Shown here one piece after another: positions 33,986 through 46,211 of a DNA stretch of 64,000 bases (positions are counted from its first letter, which is position 1; each line of letters begins with the position of its first letter). This stretch comes from Manihot esculenta (lineage: Eukaryota > Streptophyta > Magnoliopsida > Malpighiales > Euphorbiaceae): assembly GCF_001659605.2 (NCBI RefSeq), contig NC_035172.2, positions 28,509,342 through 28,573,341 on the forward strand, read 5' to 3'. Position numbers and translations under genes: made by a program. Below the pieces are notes generated by a model. It was not told where the DNA came from. It did not search any database and worked only from the letters and a program-made list of their open reading frames with translations.

Positions 33986-34614
33986 GGACTATGTTGAGGA
34001 CTATAGGTGACAATACCATCCTTACGTGATATGTTTGTGATGTGTTGCATTTCATGGAAGCATGAAATATTTTAATATATGTTTTCTCTATTCTGCTCAC
34101 TGGGCTTTTTAGCTCACCCCCCTCCCCTTATATCAGATGTGCAGGTACAGGGTAGACCAGGAGGTCAGCCAGAGTTATGAAGTCATAGATAGATTGTGGA
34201 CATGACAAATGATTATGATGTAATGTAAAGTCTAGTACAGTTATGTATTTTCAAGTTATGATATTGAGGATAGAGTTGTGCTTGACCAATACAGATTGTT
34301 AATCCCACTTGTATGTACATGGTCTTTATGATATGAGATATGAGGTTATGTTTCAACCAAGCTTATGTATGATGAGATACCCCATTGGAGCATTGGATGA
34401 GGGCTCCAGTGGAGGTTTATGTTATGTTTATGTTCATGTACAGGTTGAGCTTGGTTGTTATATGAAAATGTTTATAGGTTTATGAGTATTGTTGATCATG
34501 TATGGGATTAAACAGGATTACAGGTTATGTCAGGCTTGCTACGGTTCCCGGCGGCCTTATGCCGATCTGGATCCTAGCGCCGGTAACGGTCCGGATTCCC
34601 GGGTCATTACAGAG

Positions 34615-34626
34615 TGGTATCAGAGC
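34615..34626 (+). other. RLG-5 primer binding site
   Basis: TGGTATCAGAGC, complementary to the 3' end of initiator-Met tRNA, three bases after the LTR. Confidence 0.9.
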
Positions 34627-34880
34627 CCTAGGTTCATATGGTCGGACCTAGAGTGTCGGGCTCATAGAGGTTATAGCAGGTCAAGCACAATAGGAAAGGT
34701 CATGTCCACTAGGATAGGATGTGGAGTCCTGTCTTACATGATGATGTGATATGCCATGATTATATGCATGTGCATAAATAATATGTTATGTATGCGATGT
34801 ATGTGATGAGGGTTCATGTGTGCCCACATGAACCATATGATGCTGATGTTTGTGCTATGTGTGGTTTTTCAGAAAACAGG

Positions 34881-37800
34881 ATGAGAGGAACCCGTCGATC
34901 TGCAAGATTGACTGGAGTGCCACCTGAGGATGAGGGCATGAGCGCCCGTCCTCCAACATTGCCTAGGGCAATGTCTAACAGGTCCAACAGGGACCGAGCA
35001 GTGAGAGACCCTAGAAGATCTTTAGATCTGGGAAGAAGCAGATCGGTACGAGGGACAGTTCAAGGTGGCATGTCAGAAGATGTGGGAGATGACATGGATG
35101 TAGACTAGAGGAGGGATGGCAGTTTGGGGATGAGTATGTCAGAGGAAGGTATGGGAGAATCCCAAGGAGGCACTCAGGTCTCGGGTTTTGTTCAGCCACC
35201 TCATTACCCACCTTTCTCACAGAATCCCGGGTATTCGATGGGAGGTACATCGGATTACCCTAGTTTTAACCCTTACCCCGCACAGATGCCATACCCACCA
35301 TATTACCCACCATACCCACAGTATCCTATGTATCCACCACCACCCTACCATCCAAATCCCGTAAACCCTACCACAGAAAATGTTACACCTCCTCCATCAC
35401 CAGCAGCACCTACTGTCCCAGAAACCTAAATACCTCAACCTAGCTCATCTGGAGGGAGCAAGGTCAGAATGACTGATTATATGAAGTTGGGTGCTCCCCA
35501 GTTTGAAACCGGTGATGACCCGTTTGTGTACCTTGAGAGGGTCAAGGCGATAACAGATGAGATAGGAGCGGATGACAGTAGAGCCATTCAGATGGCTGGG
35601 TTTACCCTAAAGTGTAAGAAGGCCCGTGAGTGGTTCAAGAGCTATGTGAAACCGAGGGTGGATAGTCTATCATGGGAGGAGTTTGCTAATGAATTTGCAG
35701 GATGGGCTTTCCCTGATAGTTCAAGAGAATTGAAGATGATAGAATTCGAGCAGTTGAGGCAAACTGATGACATGAGTGTAGATGAATATACTGACAGGTT
35801 TATGGAGTTGCTGCCATTTGCTGGGCAGGACCTTAATACAGACCAGAAGAAGTCAAGGAGGTATATCATGAAGCTCCATTCCAGGTATTCCTCCTTGATA
35901 CAGTCAGCAGATAGAGAGAGTTTTCATGCCATAGTAGACATGGCTAGGAGGATGGAGGCTAGTGCTATCGTCGAGGGAAAAGTCAAACAGTCAGCAGCAC
36001 AGCCTTCTGGTTCCAAAACCCCAGGTAAGGGAAAAGTGGATCCTTCTTCCTTAAGCTCAGGCAGTAAGAGGTGGAGCAGTACCACCAAGAAGTTTAAGAA
36101 GAACAAGTTCTGGAACAAGATCAAGTCAGGTCTGGGATTAGGAAGTGGCTCGAGCTCAGGTGCAGAGAATGCAGTATGTAAGAAATGTGGGAGACCGCAC
36201 AGAGGAGTATGTCTGGTTGGGACATCAGCCTGCTTCAGATGTGGGCAGGAGGGACACATGGCACGAGAGTGTCCTAGAGCAGCTTTTGTGATACAGTCTC
36301 AGCAGACAGCTTCTGGTAGTGTGGCACAGCCAGTAGCTCCAGCCATGACACAGGCCAGTGGCAGAGGCAGAGGGAGAGGGTCAGCCTCTTCTTCAGCAGG
36401 GTTCAGAGGTGAGGGTCCGTTAGCTCCAGCAAGGATCTTCACCATGACACAGCAGGAGGCAGATGCATCTAACACCGTGGTGGCAGGTAACTTAGTCATT
36501 GGGTGTTCTGATGTGTATGCATTGATGGACCCTGGTGCATCTCATTCTTTTATTGCTCCGAGGGCCGTAGAGAGGTTGGGATTAATGGTCTCTGGGTTAG
36601 AGTGTCCTCTCTGGGTCAGTGGACCCAAGTGTGATCCATCAGTGGCAGAGTCAGTCTGTCAGTGTAGTCCAGTTTTTGTTGAGGGGAGATGCATGTCCGC
36701 CGACCTTGTGGTTCTAGAGTTGACAGATTTTGACGTCATTCTAGGGATGGACTGGTTATCTACCCATGGTGCTACCTTGGACTGCAGGGACAAGGTAGTC
36801 AGGTTCAGAGGTCAGGATGGATCAGAGGTCGTCTTCAGAGGAGGCAGGAGGGGTACACCTAGAGGTTTGATCTCATCTCTTCAGGCTCGTAGGTTGCTTA
36901 GGAGGGGATGTCAGGGGTATTTGGCTCATGTGAGAGAGCTAGACAGTCAGATTAGAGAGCCCGCCGCAGTGCCAGTGGTCAATGAGTTTTTAGATGTGTT
37001 CCCAGACGAGTTGCCAGGTTTACCACCTGTTAGGGAGATAGAGTTCGAGATTGAATTGATGCCTGGAACTAGACCGATCTCTATCCCTCCCTACAGGATG
37101 GCACCAGCTGAGTTGAAAGAATTGAAAGAACAGTTGCAAGAGTTGGTAGACAAGAGCTTCATCCGACCGAGTACCTCACCCTGGGGTGCTCCAGTGCTGT
37201 TTGTAAGAAAGAAGGATGGATCCCTTAGACTTTGTATCGACTACCGGCAGTTGAACAAAGTCACTACCAAGAATAAGTACCCATTGCCAAGGATCGACGA
37301 TCTATTCGACCAGCTAGCAGGAGCGGGTTGTTTCTCCAAGATAGATCTGAGATCAGGGTACCATCAGTTGAGGATAAGGGAAGAGGATGTGCCAAAGACA
37401 GCTTTCAGGACCAGATATGGGCACTATGAGTTCCTTGTGATGCCGTTCGGGCTGACCAACGCCCCTGCAGCATTCATGGACCTCATGAACAGAGTGTTTA
37501 GACAGTACCTGGACCACTTTGTTATTGTCTTTATAGATGATATCTTAGTGTATTCCAGAAATGCAGAGGAGCATGCCCATCATCTGAGGATAGTTCTACA
37601 GACCTTGAGGGAACATGGCTTGTATGCCAAGTTCTCCAAGTGTGAGTTCTGGTTGAGGAGCATCTCGTTCTTGGGGCATGTAGTGTCAGAGAACGGAATT
37701 GAAGTAGACCCCAAGAAGATAGAGGCTGTGACTAACTGGCCTAGACCCACTTCAGTGACAGAGATCAGAAGTTTCTTGGGTTTGGCTGGTTATTACAGGA

Positions 37801-39873
37801 GGTTCGTTCAGGACTTCTCAAAGATTGCAGCTCCTCTAACCAGATTGACCAGAAAGAATCAGAGGTTCGAGTGGACCGATCAGTGTGAAGAAAGTTTTGA
37901 GGAGCTCAAGAAGAGGGTTAACTTCAGCACCAGTGTTAGCTCTGCCGACTAGTAATGATGACTTCACGGTGTTCTGTGATGCATCCAAAGTAGGCTTGGG
38001 TTGTGTGTTGATGCAGAATGGCAGGGTGATCGCTTACGCCTCTAGACAACTGAAGAGGCATGAGTTGAATTACCCCACACACGATCTTGAGATGGCAGCA
38101 GTCATCTTTGCACTCAAGATGTGGAGGCATTACCTCTATGGGGTAAAATGTGAGATCTTCACAGATCATAAGAGCCTGCAGCACATCTTGAGACAGAGAG
38201 ATTTGAATTTGAGACAGAGAAGATGGGTAGAACTATTGAGTGACTATGATTGCAAGATCCAGTATCATCCGGGTAAGGCTAATGTAGTAGCGGACGCCTT
38301 GAGCCGGAAATCACTTGGCAGTTTATCCCACATCACGGCAGAGAGGAGACCAGTGGTGAAGGAGTTTTACAAGCTCATGAATGAAGGTCTACAGTTAGAG
38401 TTGTATGGTACAGGTGCTTTAATAGCCCAGATGAAAGTGACACCTGTGTTTCTGGAGCAGGTGGCTCAGAAACAACACGAGGACCCAGAGTTAGTGAAGA
38501 TTGCCAGGACTGTTCAGTCAGGCAAGAGTGAAGAGTTCAGATTTGACAATAAGGGGATCCTCCGCTATGGGAACAGACTATGTGTACCAGATGACGTGGG
38601 ATTGAAAGGAGACATTATGAGAGAAGCTCATAATGCAAGGTACAGTGTTCACCCAGGAGCCACCAAAATGTATCAGGATCTGAAGAGAGTGTATTGGTGG
38701 CCAGCTATGAAGAGGGAAGTGGCACAGTTTGTGTCAGCCTGCGAGGTATGTCAGAGGGTGAAGCTGGAACATCAGAAGCCGGCTGGGATGCTTAACCCGC
38801 TACCTATTCCAGAGTGGAAATGGGAAAATATAGCCATGGACTTCGTAGTGGGGTTACCGGCAACGTCCAACAGACTAGACTCCATATGGGTGATTGTGGA
38901 CAGACTCACTAAATCTGCTCACTTCATCCCTGTTAGGAGCAACTACTCTGTGGACAAGTTAGCGCAGGTGTATGTGGATGAGATTGTCAGGCTGCATGGG
39001 GTTCCTGTTTCAATAGTATCGGATAGAGGGCCCCAGTTCACCTCCAGGTTTTGGCGGAGTCTGCAGAACGCCATGGGTACTAGATTGGAATTCAGTACTG
39101 CCTTCCACCCCCAGACTGACGGACAGTCAGAAAGGACCATCCAGACTATCGAGGATATGCTTAGAATGTGTGTGCTAGACTTTGGCGGTTCTTGGAGGCA
39201 GCATCTACCTTTGGTGGAGTTTGCCTACAATAACAGCCATCATGCTAGCATCGGGATGGCTCCATATGAAGCTTTATATGGGCGGAAGTGCAGGTCACCT
39301 GTTTGCTGGGAGGAAGTTGGAGAAAAGGCCTTGGCAGGGCCTGAGTTAGTAGAGATCACCAGCAGGGTGGTACCCATAATCAGAGAGAGAATCAAAACTG
39401 CTACAAGCAGGCAGAAGAGTTATGCAGACCTCCACAGGAAACAGGTAGAGTTTCAGGAGGGAGATCTGGTATTGCTCAAGGTGTCTCCTATGAAAGGAGT
39501 GGTTCGGTTCGGGAAGAAAGGTAAGCTGGCTCCACGGTACATTGGACCCTTTGAAGTCCTGCAAAGGATTGGGAATGTGTCGTACAAGCTGGACTTGCCT
39601 GCTTCAATGGAAAGAATCCATCCGGTTTTTCATGTTTCCATGTTGAGGAAGTTCGTGTCAGATCCGAGCAAGGTTCTTAGTGAGCCTGATGTGGAGATCC
39701 AAGACGATCTCACCTATGTTGAGTAGCCAGTGCGGATCCTAGACACTCAGATCAGAAAGTTGAGGAACAAGGAAATCCCGATGGTTAAAGTCCTTTGGAA
39801 CCACCACAATATGGAAGAATGCACTTGGGAGACACGGGAGTCCATGCTCCAGCAGTACCCTCATCTCTTTTAA
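34881..39873 (+). pseudogene. RLG-5 gag-pol, near-complete but interrupted
   Basis: Starts MRGTRRSARLTGVPPE; about 1663 codons to QYPHLF-stop. Approximate positions: Pro/Tyr-rich spacer 95-160, capsid domain from residue 197 ([10 protein letters not shown]), CCHC knuckle [15 protein letters not shown] at 451, protease Asp in DPGASHSF at 550, RT FIDD at 884-887, RNase H FCDAS Asp at 1033, and integrase catalytic Asp 1320, Asp 1381 and Glu 1417 all present. The chromodomain-like end reads RILDTQIRKL then EECTWETRE. Breaks: TAG at 35106-35108, TAA at 35427-35429, one extra G near 37917 (frame change), TAG at 39724-39726 just before the chromodomain. The first and last stops replace CAG in related copies. 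The polyprotein normally forms the particle, copies RNA to DNA and inserts it. Confidence 0.93.
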
Positions 39874-39934
39874 GGTTAGATCTCTTTGTGTTTGTATGTA
39901 TGTTATGATGAATGCTATGCATGTCCTAGTTGAG

Positions 39935-39956
39935 GAACATTCGGGGACGAATGTTC
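39935..39956 (+). other. Hairpin just upstream of the RLG-5 polypurine tract
   Basis: Perfect 9-bp arms GAACATTCG and CGAATGTTC around a 4-nt loop. It is present in the same place in RLG-2 (50201-50222) and RLG-3, and mutated in RLG-4 and RLG-7. Confidence 0.8.
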
Positions 39957-39958
39957 TT

Positions 39959-39971
39959 AAGGGGGGGAGAA
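39959..39971 (+). other. RLG-5 polypurine tract
   Basis: AAGGGGGGGAGAA directly abutting the 3' LTR TG. Confidence 0.85.
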
Positions 39972-42188
39972 TGTAATACCCGGCTAGACTCCGATATCGG
40001 AATTCCAACCGTCCGGTGGAATCTCGGATGTCGGAAACCTCTAGAAGGGAAAAAAATCAGGTTTTTATAAAATGTTTTTATGTTTTTAATGGTTTTAAGT
40101 ATGAAATTAAATGAGTTTTTGCATGAAAAGTCTTTGGAGGAAAACCCAGGTTCGGCCGCCGAAAGTCAAGTTCGGCCGTCGAACATGCATGCGTTTTGGA
40201 GGCACGTTAGGCCCCCGAAAGCATGAGTGAGGGAAGTCCAGGTTCGGCCGCCGAAAGTCAAGTTCGGCCGCCGAACATTGCATGGATTCGGAGGCACATT
40301 CGGCCCCCGAACGTGGCCTGGCCAGCCACCTATAAAAAGGGGACTTAGCCGAAATGGGTGAGTTTTCTCCCATTTTCGGCCACAGCTAGCTTCCAACCTC
40401 CCTCTCCCAAATCTTTTGTCCTTCCTCCAAATCCCCACCATTTTTCTTAAGTTTTGAGCTTGCATTGAAGGTTTTGAGCTTTTAAAACAAGTTTTGGAGC
40501 TTGGGAGACTCAGGAGCCCATTTGCTTGGATCTCCGAGTTTAGGTCGTCTCTCTCTCGATCTTCAAGAGGTAAGAGCCGATCTTGAGCTCAATGTATGTT
40601 TTTAACAAGTTTTAAGTAGATTTATGGGATAGAAATGCATATTAGGGTTATTTGAATATTTGGGTTTATATTATGATTTTGAACAATGTATCTGGGTTTT
40701 TGTGTGTTTGAAGTGTTGTAGTTGGGGTATATGATAGTTTGAGACCCCTAGGTGTGATGTATGATGAGTATACATGTTTTAGAACTAGTTTTTGCATGAT
40801 TTGAGCTTGGGAGGTGAAATGTGCATAGAGGAGCTGAGTTTCTGCCCTTCGGGAGAAGCTCAGGTTCGGCCGCCGAAGTGACTTTCGGCCGCCGAACCCC
40901 CTTTGTGGAGGCAGCATTCGGCTGCCGAAGTTGCCCCCGAAAAGAGACTTTCGTCTCTGTCTGGGACTTTCGGCCGCCGAAGGTGCCGCCGAAAGTGCCT
41001 GACTTTCGGCTCTGGAGGGACTTTCGGCCGCCGAACCTGCCGCCGAAAGTGCCCTGTTCAGCCATTTCATGCATGTGATTCTATGATTATTTCAGGATGT
41101 TCTAGGGGGTTTTTGGGGAGTCTATTAGAGTTATGTTTATGTATGTTTGGTCCCTCATTGGAGTCCACCTGTGTAGGTACGGACCCGAGGAACCGAGGAC
41201 CCCAGCAGTGAGATAGCTGCTTCAGAGTCTGTAGAGCTTCAGCCAGAGGTGAGTGGAATGAACCTTAAGTTTTTAAATAAATGAAATATAACTTTTTGGA
41301 GCACGTTCATGCATCATATATGCCATGTGATATTAGGTTGTTTGCATTAGTGTTCACGAATATGTTGTATTGCATAATATGATGTGGATGCGGATTGGCT
41401 ATTGGATGATCCTCTAGTCCTCCTATGGCATGATATGATGACGATACGGTACGGATTACCAGTGAGGCCCATTCTACGCCCCTGGCACAGTTGGAATGTT
41501 ATGTTATGTTATGTATGTAAGAGAAAGACCAGTGAGGCCCATTCTACGCCCCTGGCACGATTGGACTATGTTGAGGACTATAGGTGACAATACCATCCTT
41601 ACGTGATATGTTTGTGATGTGTTGCATTTCATGGAAGCATGAAATATTTTAATATATGTTTTCTCTATTCTGCTCACTGGGCTTTTTAGCTCACCCCCCT
41701 CCCCTTATATCAGATGTGCAGGTACAGGGTAGACCAGGAGGTCAGCCAGAGTTATGAAGTCATAGATAGATTGTGGACATGACAAATGATTATGATGTAA
41801 TGTAAAGTCTAGTACAGTTATGTATTTTCAAGTTATGATATTGAGGATAGAGTTGTGCTTGACCAATATAGATTGTTAATCCCACTTGTATGTACATGGT
41901 CTTTATGATATGAGATATGAGGTTATGTTTCAACCAAGCTTATGTATGATGAGATACCCCATTGGAGCATTGGATGAGGGCTCCAGTGGAGGTTTATGTT
42001 ATGTTTATGTTCATGTACAGGTTGAGCTTGGTTGTTATATGAAAATGTTTACAGGTTTATGAGTATTGTTGATCATGTATGGGATTAAACAGGATTACAG
42101 GTTATGTCAGGCTTGCTACGGTTCCCGGCGGCCTTATGCCGATCTGGATCCTAGCGCCGGTAACGGTCCGGATTCCCGGGTCGTTACA
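39972..42188 (+). mobile_element. RLG-5 3' LTR
   Basis: 2217 bp, TGTAATACCCGG to GGTCGTTACA, followed by TSD GTGCC. It carries the same palindrome clusters as the 5' LTR; one palindrome has mutated (CCGTCGAA near 40178). Confidence 0.93.
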
Positions 42189-45100
42189 GTGCCACTTCTT
42201 TCTTCATAGCTGGCCACCAATACACCTTCTTCAAATCTCGATACATCTTGGTGGTTCCTAGGTGAACACTGTATCTCGCATTATGAGCTTCCCTCATAAT
42301 GTCTTCTTTCAGACTGCTACTAGTTGGTACACAAAGTCGACTCCCATAGCGGAGAATCCCTTTGCTATCAAATTGAAACTCTGCACTGTTGCCTGACTGA
42401 ACAGTCCTGGCAATTTTAACTAACGCAGGGTCCTCATGCTGTTTCTGAGCTACCTGCTCCAGAAACACTGGTATCACTCTCATCTGTGCTATCAACGCAC
42501 CTGTACTAGACAACTCTAGTTGTAACCCGTCATCAAGGAGCTTATAAAACTCTATCACTACTGGTCTTCGCTCTGCTACTATATGGGACAAACTGCCTAG
42601 TGACTTCCGGCTTAGGGCGTCTGCCACAACATTCGCCTTACCCGGATGATACTGGATCTTACAATCATAATCACTGAGCAATTCTACCCATCTTCTCTGT
42701 CTCAAATTCAGCTCTCTCTGACTCAGGATATACTATAAACTCTTATGATTGGTGAAGATCTCACATTTAACCCCGTAGAGGTAATGTCTCCACATCTTGA
42801 GTGCAAAGATCACTGCTGCCATCTCTAGGTCATGGGTGGGGTAATTCAACTCGTGCTTCTTCAACTGTCTAGAAGCATAAGCAATCACCCTGTCCTGCTG
42901 CATCAAAACACAACCCAATCCCACTCGAGACGCATCACAAAACACTGTGAAATCCTCATTACTCATAGGCAGAGCTAACACTGGTGCTGATGTCAATCTC
43001 CTCTTGAGCTCCTCAAAGCTCCCTTCACACTGGTCCGACCAGACAAACTTCTGGTTCTTTTGAGTCAGTTTGGTCATAGGAGCAGCTAGTTTTGAGAAGT
43101 CCTGAATGAACCTCCTGTAGTAACCTGCCAGTCCCAGAAAGCTTTTAATCTCAGTCACTGTGGTGGGTCTGGGCCAGTTAGCTACAGCCTCTATCTTCTT
43201 GGGGTCTACCTCAATCCCTTCTGCTGATACTACATGTCCCAATAAGGAAATGCTCCTTAACCAAAACTCACACTTTGAGAACTTGGCATATAAACCATGC
43301 TCTCTCAGTGTCTGCAGAACTATCCTCAGATGCTGGGCATGCTCCTCTGCATCTCTGGAGTACACTAAGATATCATCGATAAAAACAATGACAAAGTGAT
43401 CCAGAAACTCGCTAAAAACTCTGTTCATGAGATCCATGAATGCTGCAGGGGCGTTAGTCAACCCGAACGGCATCACTAAGAACTCATAATGCCCATATCT
43501 GGTCCTGAAAGCTGTCTTTGGCACATCTGCCTCTTTGACTCGTAACTGATGATACCCGGATCTTAGATCTATTTTAGAGAAACAACCTGCTCCAGCTAGC
43601 TGGTCGAATAGATCGTCAATCCTCTGTAAAGGATACCTATTCTTGGTAGTGACCTTGTTCAACTGTCTATAGTCGATACAAATTCTGAGGGATCCATCCT
43701 TCTTTCTGACAAAGAGCACTGGAGCACCCCAAGGTGAGGTACTAGGGCAGATGAAACCCTTATCTACCAAATCCTGCAACTGTTCTTTCAACTCCTTTAA
43801 CTCTGCTGGCGCCATCCTGTAGGGAGGAATAGAGATAGGTCTGGTACCAGGCAGCAAGTCAATTTCAAACTCTATCTCCCTACTAGGCGGTAGTCCTGGA
43901 AGTTCGTCTGGGAAAACATCTAAAAATTCTCGGACTACGGGTATCGAGGCTGGTTCCCTAACCTGTCTGTCTAGCTCTCTCACATGAGCTAGAAACCCCT
44001 GACAACCCCTCCTAAGCAAACGACGAACCTGAAGGGCTGAAATCAAACCTCTGAGTGTACCCCTCCTGTCTCCTCTGAAGACACACTCTGACCCATCCTG
44101 GTCTTTGAGACTCATTATCTTCTCTCTACAGTCCAAGGTCGCACCATATGCAGATAACCAATCCATCCCTAGAATGACATCAAAATCTGTCAAGTCTAGA
44201 ACCACAAGGTCAGCTGGAAGGCATCTACCCTCTATGAACACTGGACTGAAACGACAGACTGACGCTGCCACTGATGGGTCACACTTGGGTCCACTGACCC
44301 AGAGAGGATACTCTAACTCAGAAATCATCAAACCCAACCTCTCTATGGCTCTCGAAGCAACAAAGGAATGAGAAGCACCGGGGTCCATCAAAGCATACAC
44401 ATCTGAACACCCAATGATGAGATTACCTGACACCACTGTGTTCGATGTGTTGGCCTCCTCCTGTGTCACAGTGAAAATCCGTGCTGGGGCTACCGGATTT
44501 CCACCTCGGGAACCTGCTGCTGAAGTAGAGGCTGCCCCTCTCCCTCTACCTCTGCCACTACTCTGAGGCATGACTGGAGCTGCTGGCTGTCCTACTGGCT
44601 GTACCACACTGCCTGAACTCACTTGCTGGGATGGTGCAAAAGTCACCTGAGGACATTCCCGAGCAAAATGCCCTTCCTGTCCACATCTATAACAGGCTGA
44701 AGATCCCAACTGACAAGCTCCCTTGTGTGATCTCCCACATCTCCTACATACTGGATTGCTTGCGCCAGAGCTTGAGCCACTACCTATTCCCAGACCAGAC
44801 TTGACTTTACTCCAGAACTTATTCTTTATTCCTTTTGCCTTTTCCCATCTTTTACTGCCTGAAGTTGAACTGGGGGCCTTAGAACCCGAAGCCTGTGCCT
44901 TTGACTGTCTCTGAATATTGGCACTTGCTTCCATTTTCCTGGCTACGTCCACTATAGTGTGGAAACTCTCCTTTTCTGCTGGAAGAATCAAGGAAGAATA
45001 CCTGGGATGCAATCTCATAGTATATCTCCTTTCCTTCTTTTGATCAGTATCATAGGCTTGACCCACATACTGAAGCAAATCCAGGAGCTTATCTATAAAC

Positions 45101-45981
45101 TCGTCAACACTCATCTCGTCTGTCTGTCTCAACTACTTAAATTCTATTACTTTCATCTCCCTAGAACTATCAGGAAAAGCCCACCTTGCAAATTCATTGC
45201 TGAACTCTCCCCATGACATACTGTCCATCCTAGGCTCCATATAGTTCTTGAACCATTCTCGAGCTTTCTTACACTTAAGTGTAAACCCCGCCATTTTAAT
45301 GGCTCTGCTATCATCTGCTCCCAATTCACTGGTTATCATCCTAACTGATCTGAGGTATTCAAATGGATCATCTCCCGTGTTATATTTAGGAGCATCCAAT
45401 TTCAAGTACTCTGTCATTTGCACCTTACTTCCCCCAGAGGAGCTAGGTTGCTGTGCTGCAACAACAGGCGCTACTGGTTCTGGTTGTGGTGGTGGAGGTA
45501 CTGGTTCATTTAGCTCTGGGTGTGCTGCACTTGGATGGGTAGGGGAAGGTGGATACATAGGATATGGTGGGTAATATTGAGGATAAGGCATATATGGCAT
45601 GTACGTAGGATATGGGGCAAAACTCGAGTACTCCGACATACCTCCCATCGGATACCCTGGGTCCTGAGGAAAGGCTGGATAATCAAAACCTGAGGCCTGA
45701 GCGCCTCCCTGCGACTCTCCCATACCTTCCTCAGATCTGCCTACACTCATGCTTTCATCTATAAACTGGTCAATCTCCATAGCCTCCCTCACATCCTCTG
45801 ATCTTCCTCCTCTCACTGTACCTCTTCTGCTCTCGTCTACAGACCTTCTAGGGTCTATTGACGTACCTTCCCTGCGAGATCTCTGAGACCTTGCCCTTGG
45901 CAATGCAGGAGGACGAGCAGCTATTCTCTCACTATCTGGTGGGACTCCAGTCAATCGAGCTGATCGACGAGTTCCTCGCAT
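42189..45981 (-). pseudogene. RLG-4 gag, protease, RT, RNase H and integrase N-terminus
   Basis: ATG at 45981 (MRGTRRSARLTGVPPD). The frame is constant throughout, with TAG stops at 45133-45135 (after VIEFK) and 42733-42735 (after HKSL), both at CAG positions in relatives. Domains in order: Pro/Tyr-rich spacer, capsid domain ([12 protein letters not shown]), knuckle [15 protein letters not shown], protease [10 protein letters not shown] with [15 protein letters not shown] and FIDDILVYS, RNase H FCDAS, and integrase H-H-C-C finger up to the RLG-5 insertion. The third RNase H catalytic Asp is Asn (FTNHKSL, codon 42748-42750). Long open frames between stops show limited decay. Confidence 0.92.
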
Positions 45982-46196
45982 TTTAACTCCGGAAAAACAA
46001 CACATCACATAGCATATCAGCATATATTTAACTCATATATCTCAATCATGCACATGCATATCATGGCATTTCATAACATCAAATAGACAGGACTTAACAT
46101 CCTATCCTAGTGGACATGATTCCCTATTGTGCTTGACTTCCTCTAACCTCTATGAGCCCGACACTCTCTCTATAGGTCCGATCATGTGAACCTAGG

Positions 46197-46208
46197 GCTC
46201 TGATACCA
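46197..46208 (-). other. RLG-4 primer binding site
   Basis: Minus-strand TGGTATCAGAGC next to the 5' LTR. Confidence 0.85.
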
Positions 46209-46211
46209 ATC

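Larger units (their letters stand above)
32350..34611 (+). mobile_element. RLG-5 5' LTR
   Basis: TGTAATACCCGG to GGTCATTACA. Nine complete TTCGGC-N-GCCGAA palindromes were found by eye: four upstream of the TATA box (32529, 32549, 32621, 32641) and five downstream (33243, 33262, 33295, 33347, 33411). A minisatellite of three GTGAGGCCCATTCTAC units lies at 33837-33985. Confidence 0.93.
32948..34872 (+). promoter_or_regulatory. Conserved splice-like signals in the RLG-5 leader
   Basis: Donor AGAG|GTAAGA at 32948; acceptor CTGTGTAG ending 33554; donor CAGAG|GTGAGT at 33627; acceptor ATGTGCAG ending 34144; acceptor GTTTTTCAG ending 34872, nine bases before the gag ATG. The donor and acceptor words recur in the other family members, for example CCAGAGGTGAGT near 61453 and TTTTCCAG near 55169. 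Splicing itself is inferred. Confidence 0.5.
32350..42188 (+). mobile_element. RLG-5: complete, youngest Tekay-like element in the nest
   Basis: 9839 bp with 5' LTR 32350-34611 (2262 bp), primer site 34615-34626, gag-pol 34881-39873, polypurine tract 39959-39971 and 3' LTR 39972-42188 (2217 bp). The 45-bp LTR length difference is one minisatellite unit. Apart from that, about 9 substitutions were counted by eye (near 0.4%), so insertion is recent relative to RLG-3 and RLG-4. Despite this, gag-pol has three stops and one frameshift. It may therefore have been moved by helper proteins, or it decayed quickly after insertion. Confidence 0.95.

Noticed and set aside
34615..34626. tRNA gene
   Set aside because: Only 12 bases match the tRNA 3' end; this is the primer binding site, not a gene.
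34881..39873. RLG-5 as an autonomous, currently active element
   Set aside because: Although its LTRs are nearly identical and its catalytic residues are present, gag-pol has three stops and a frameshift.
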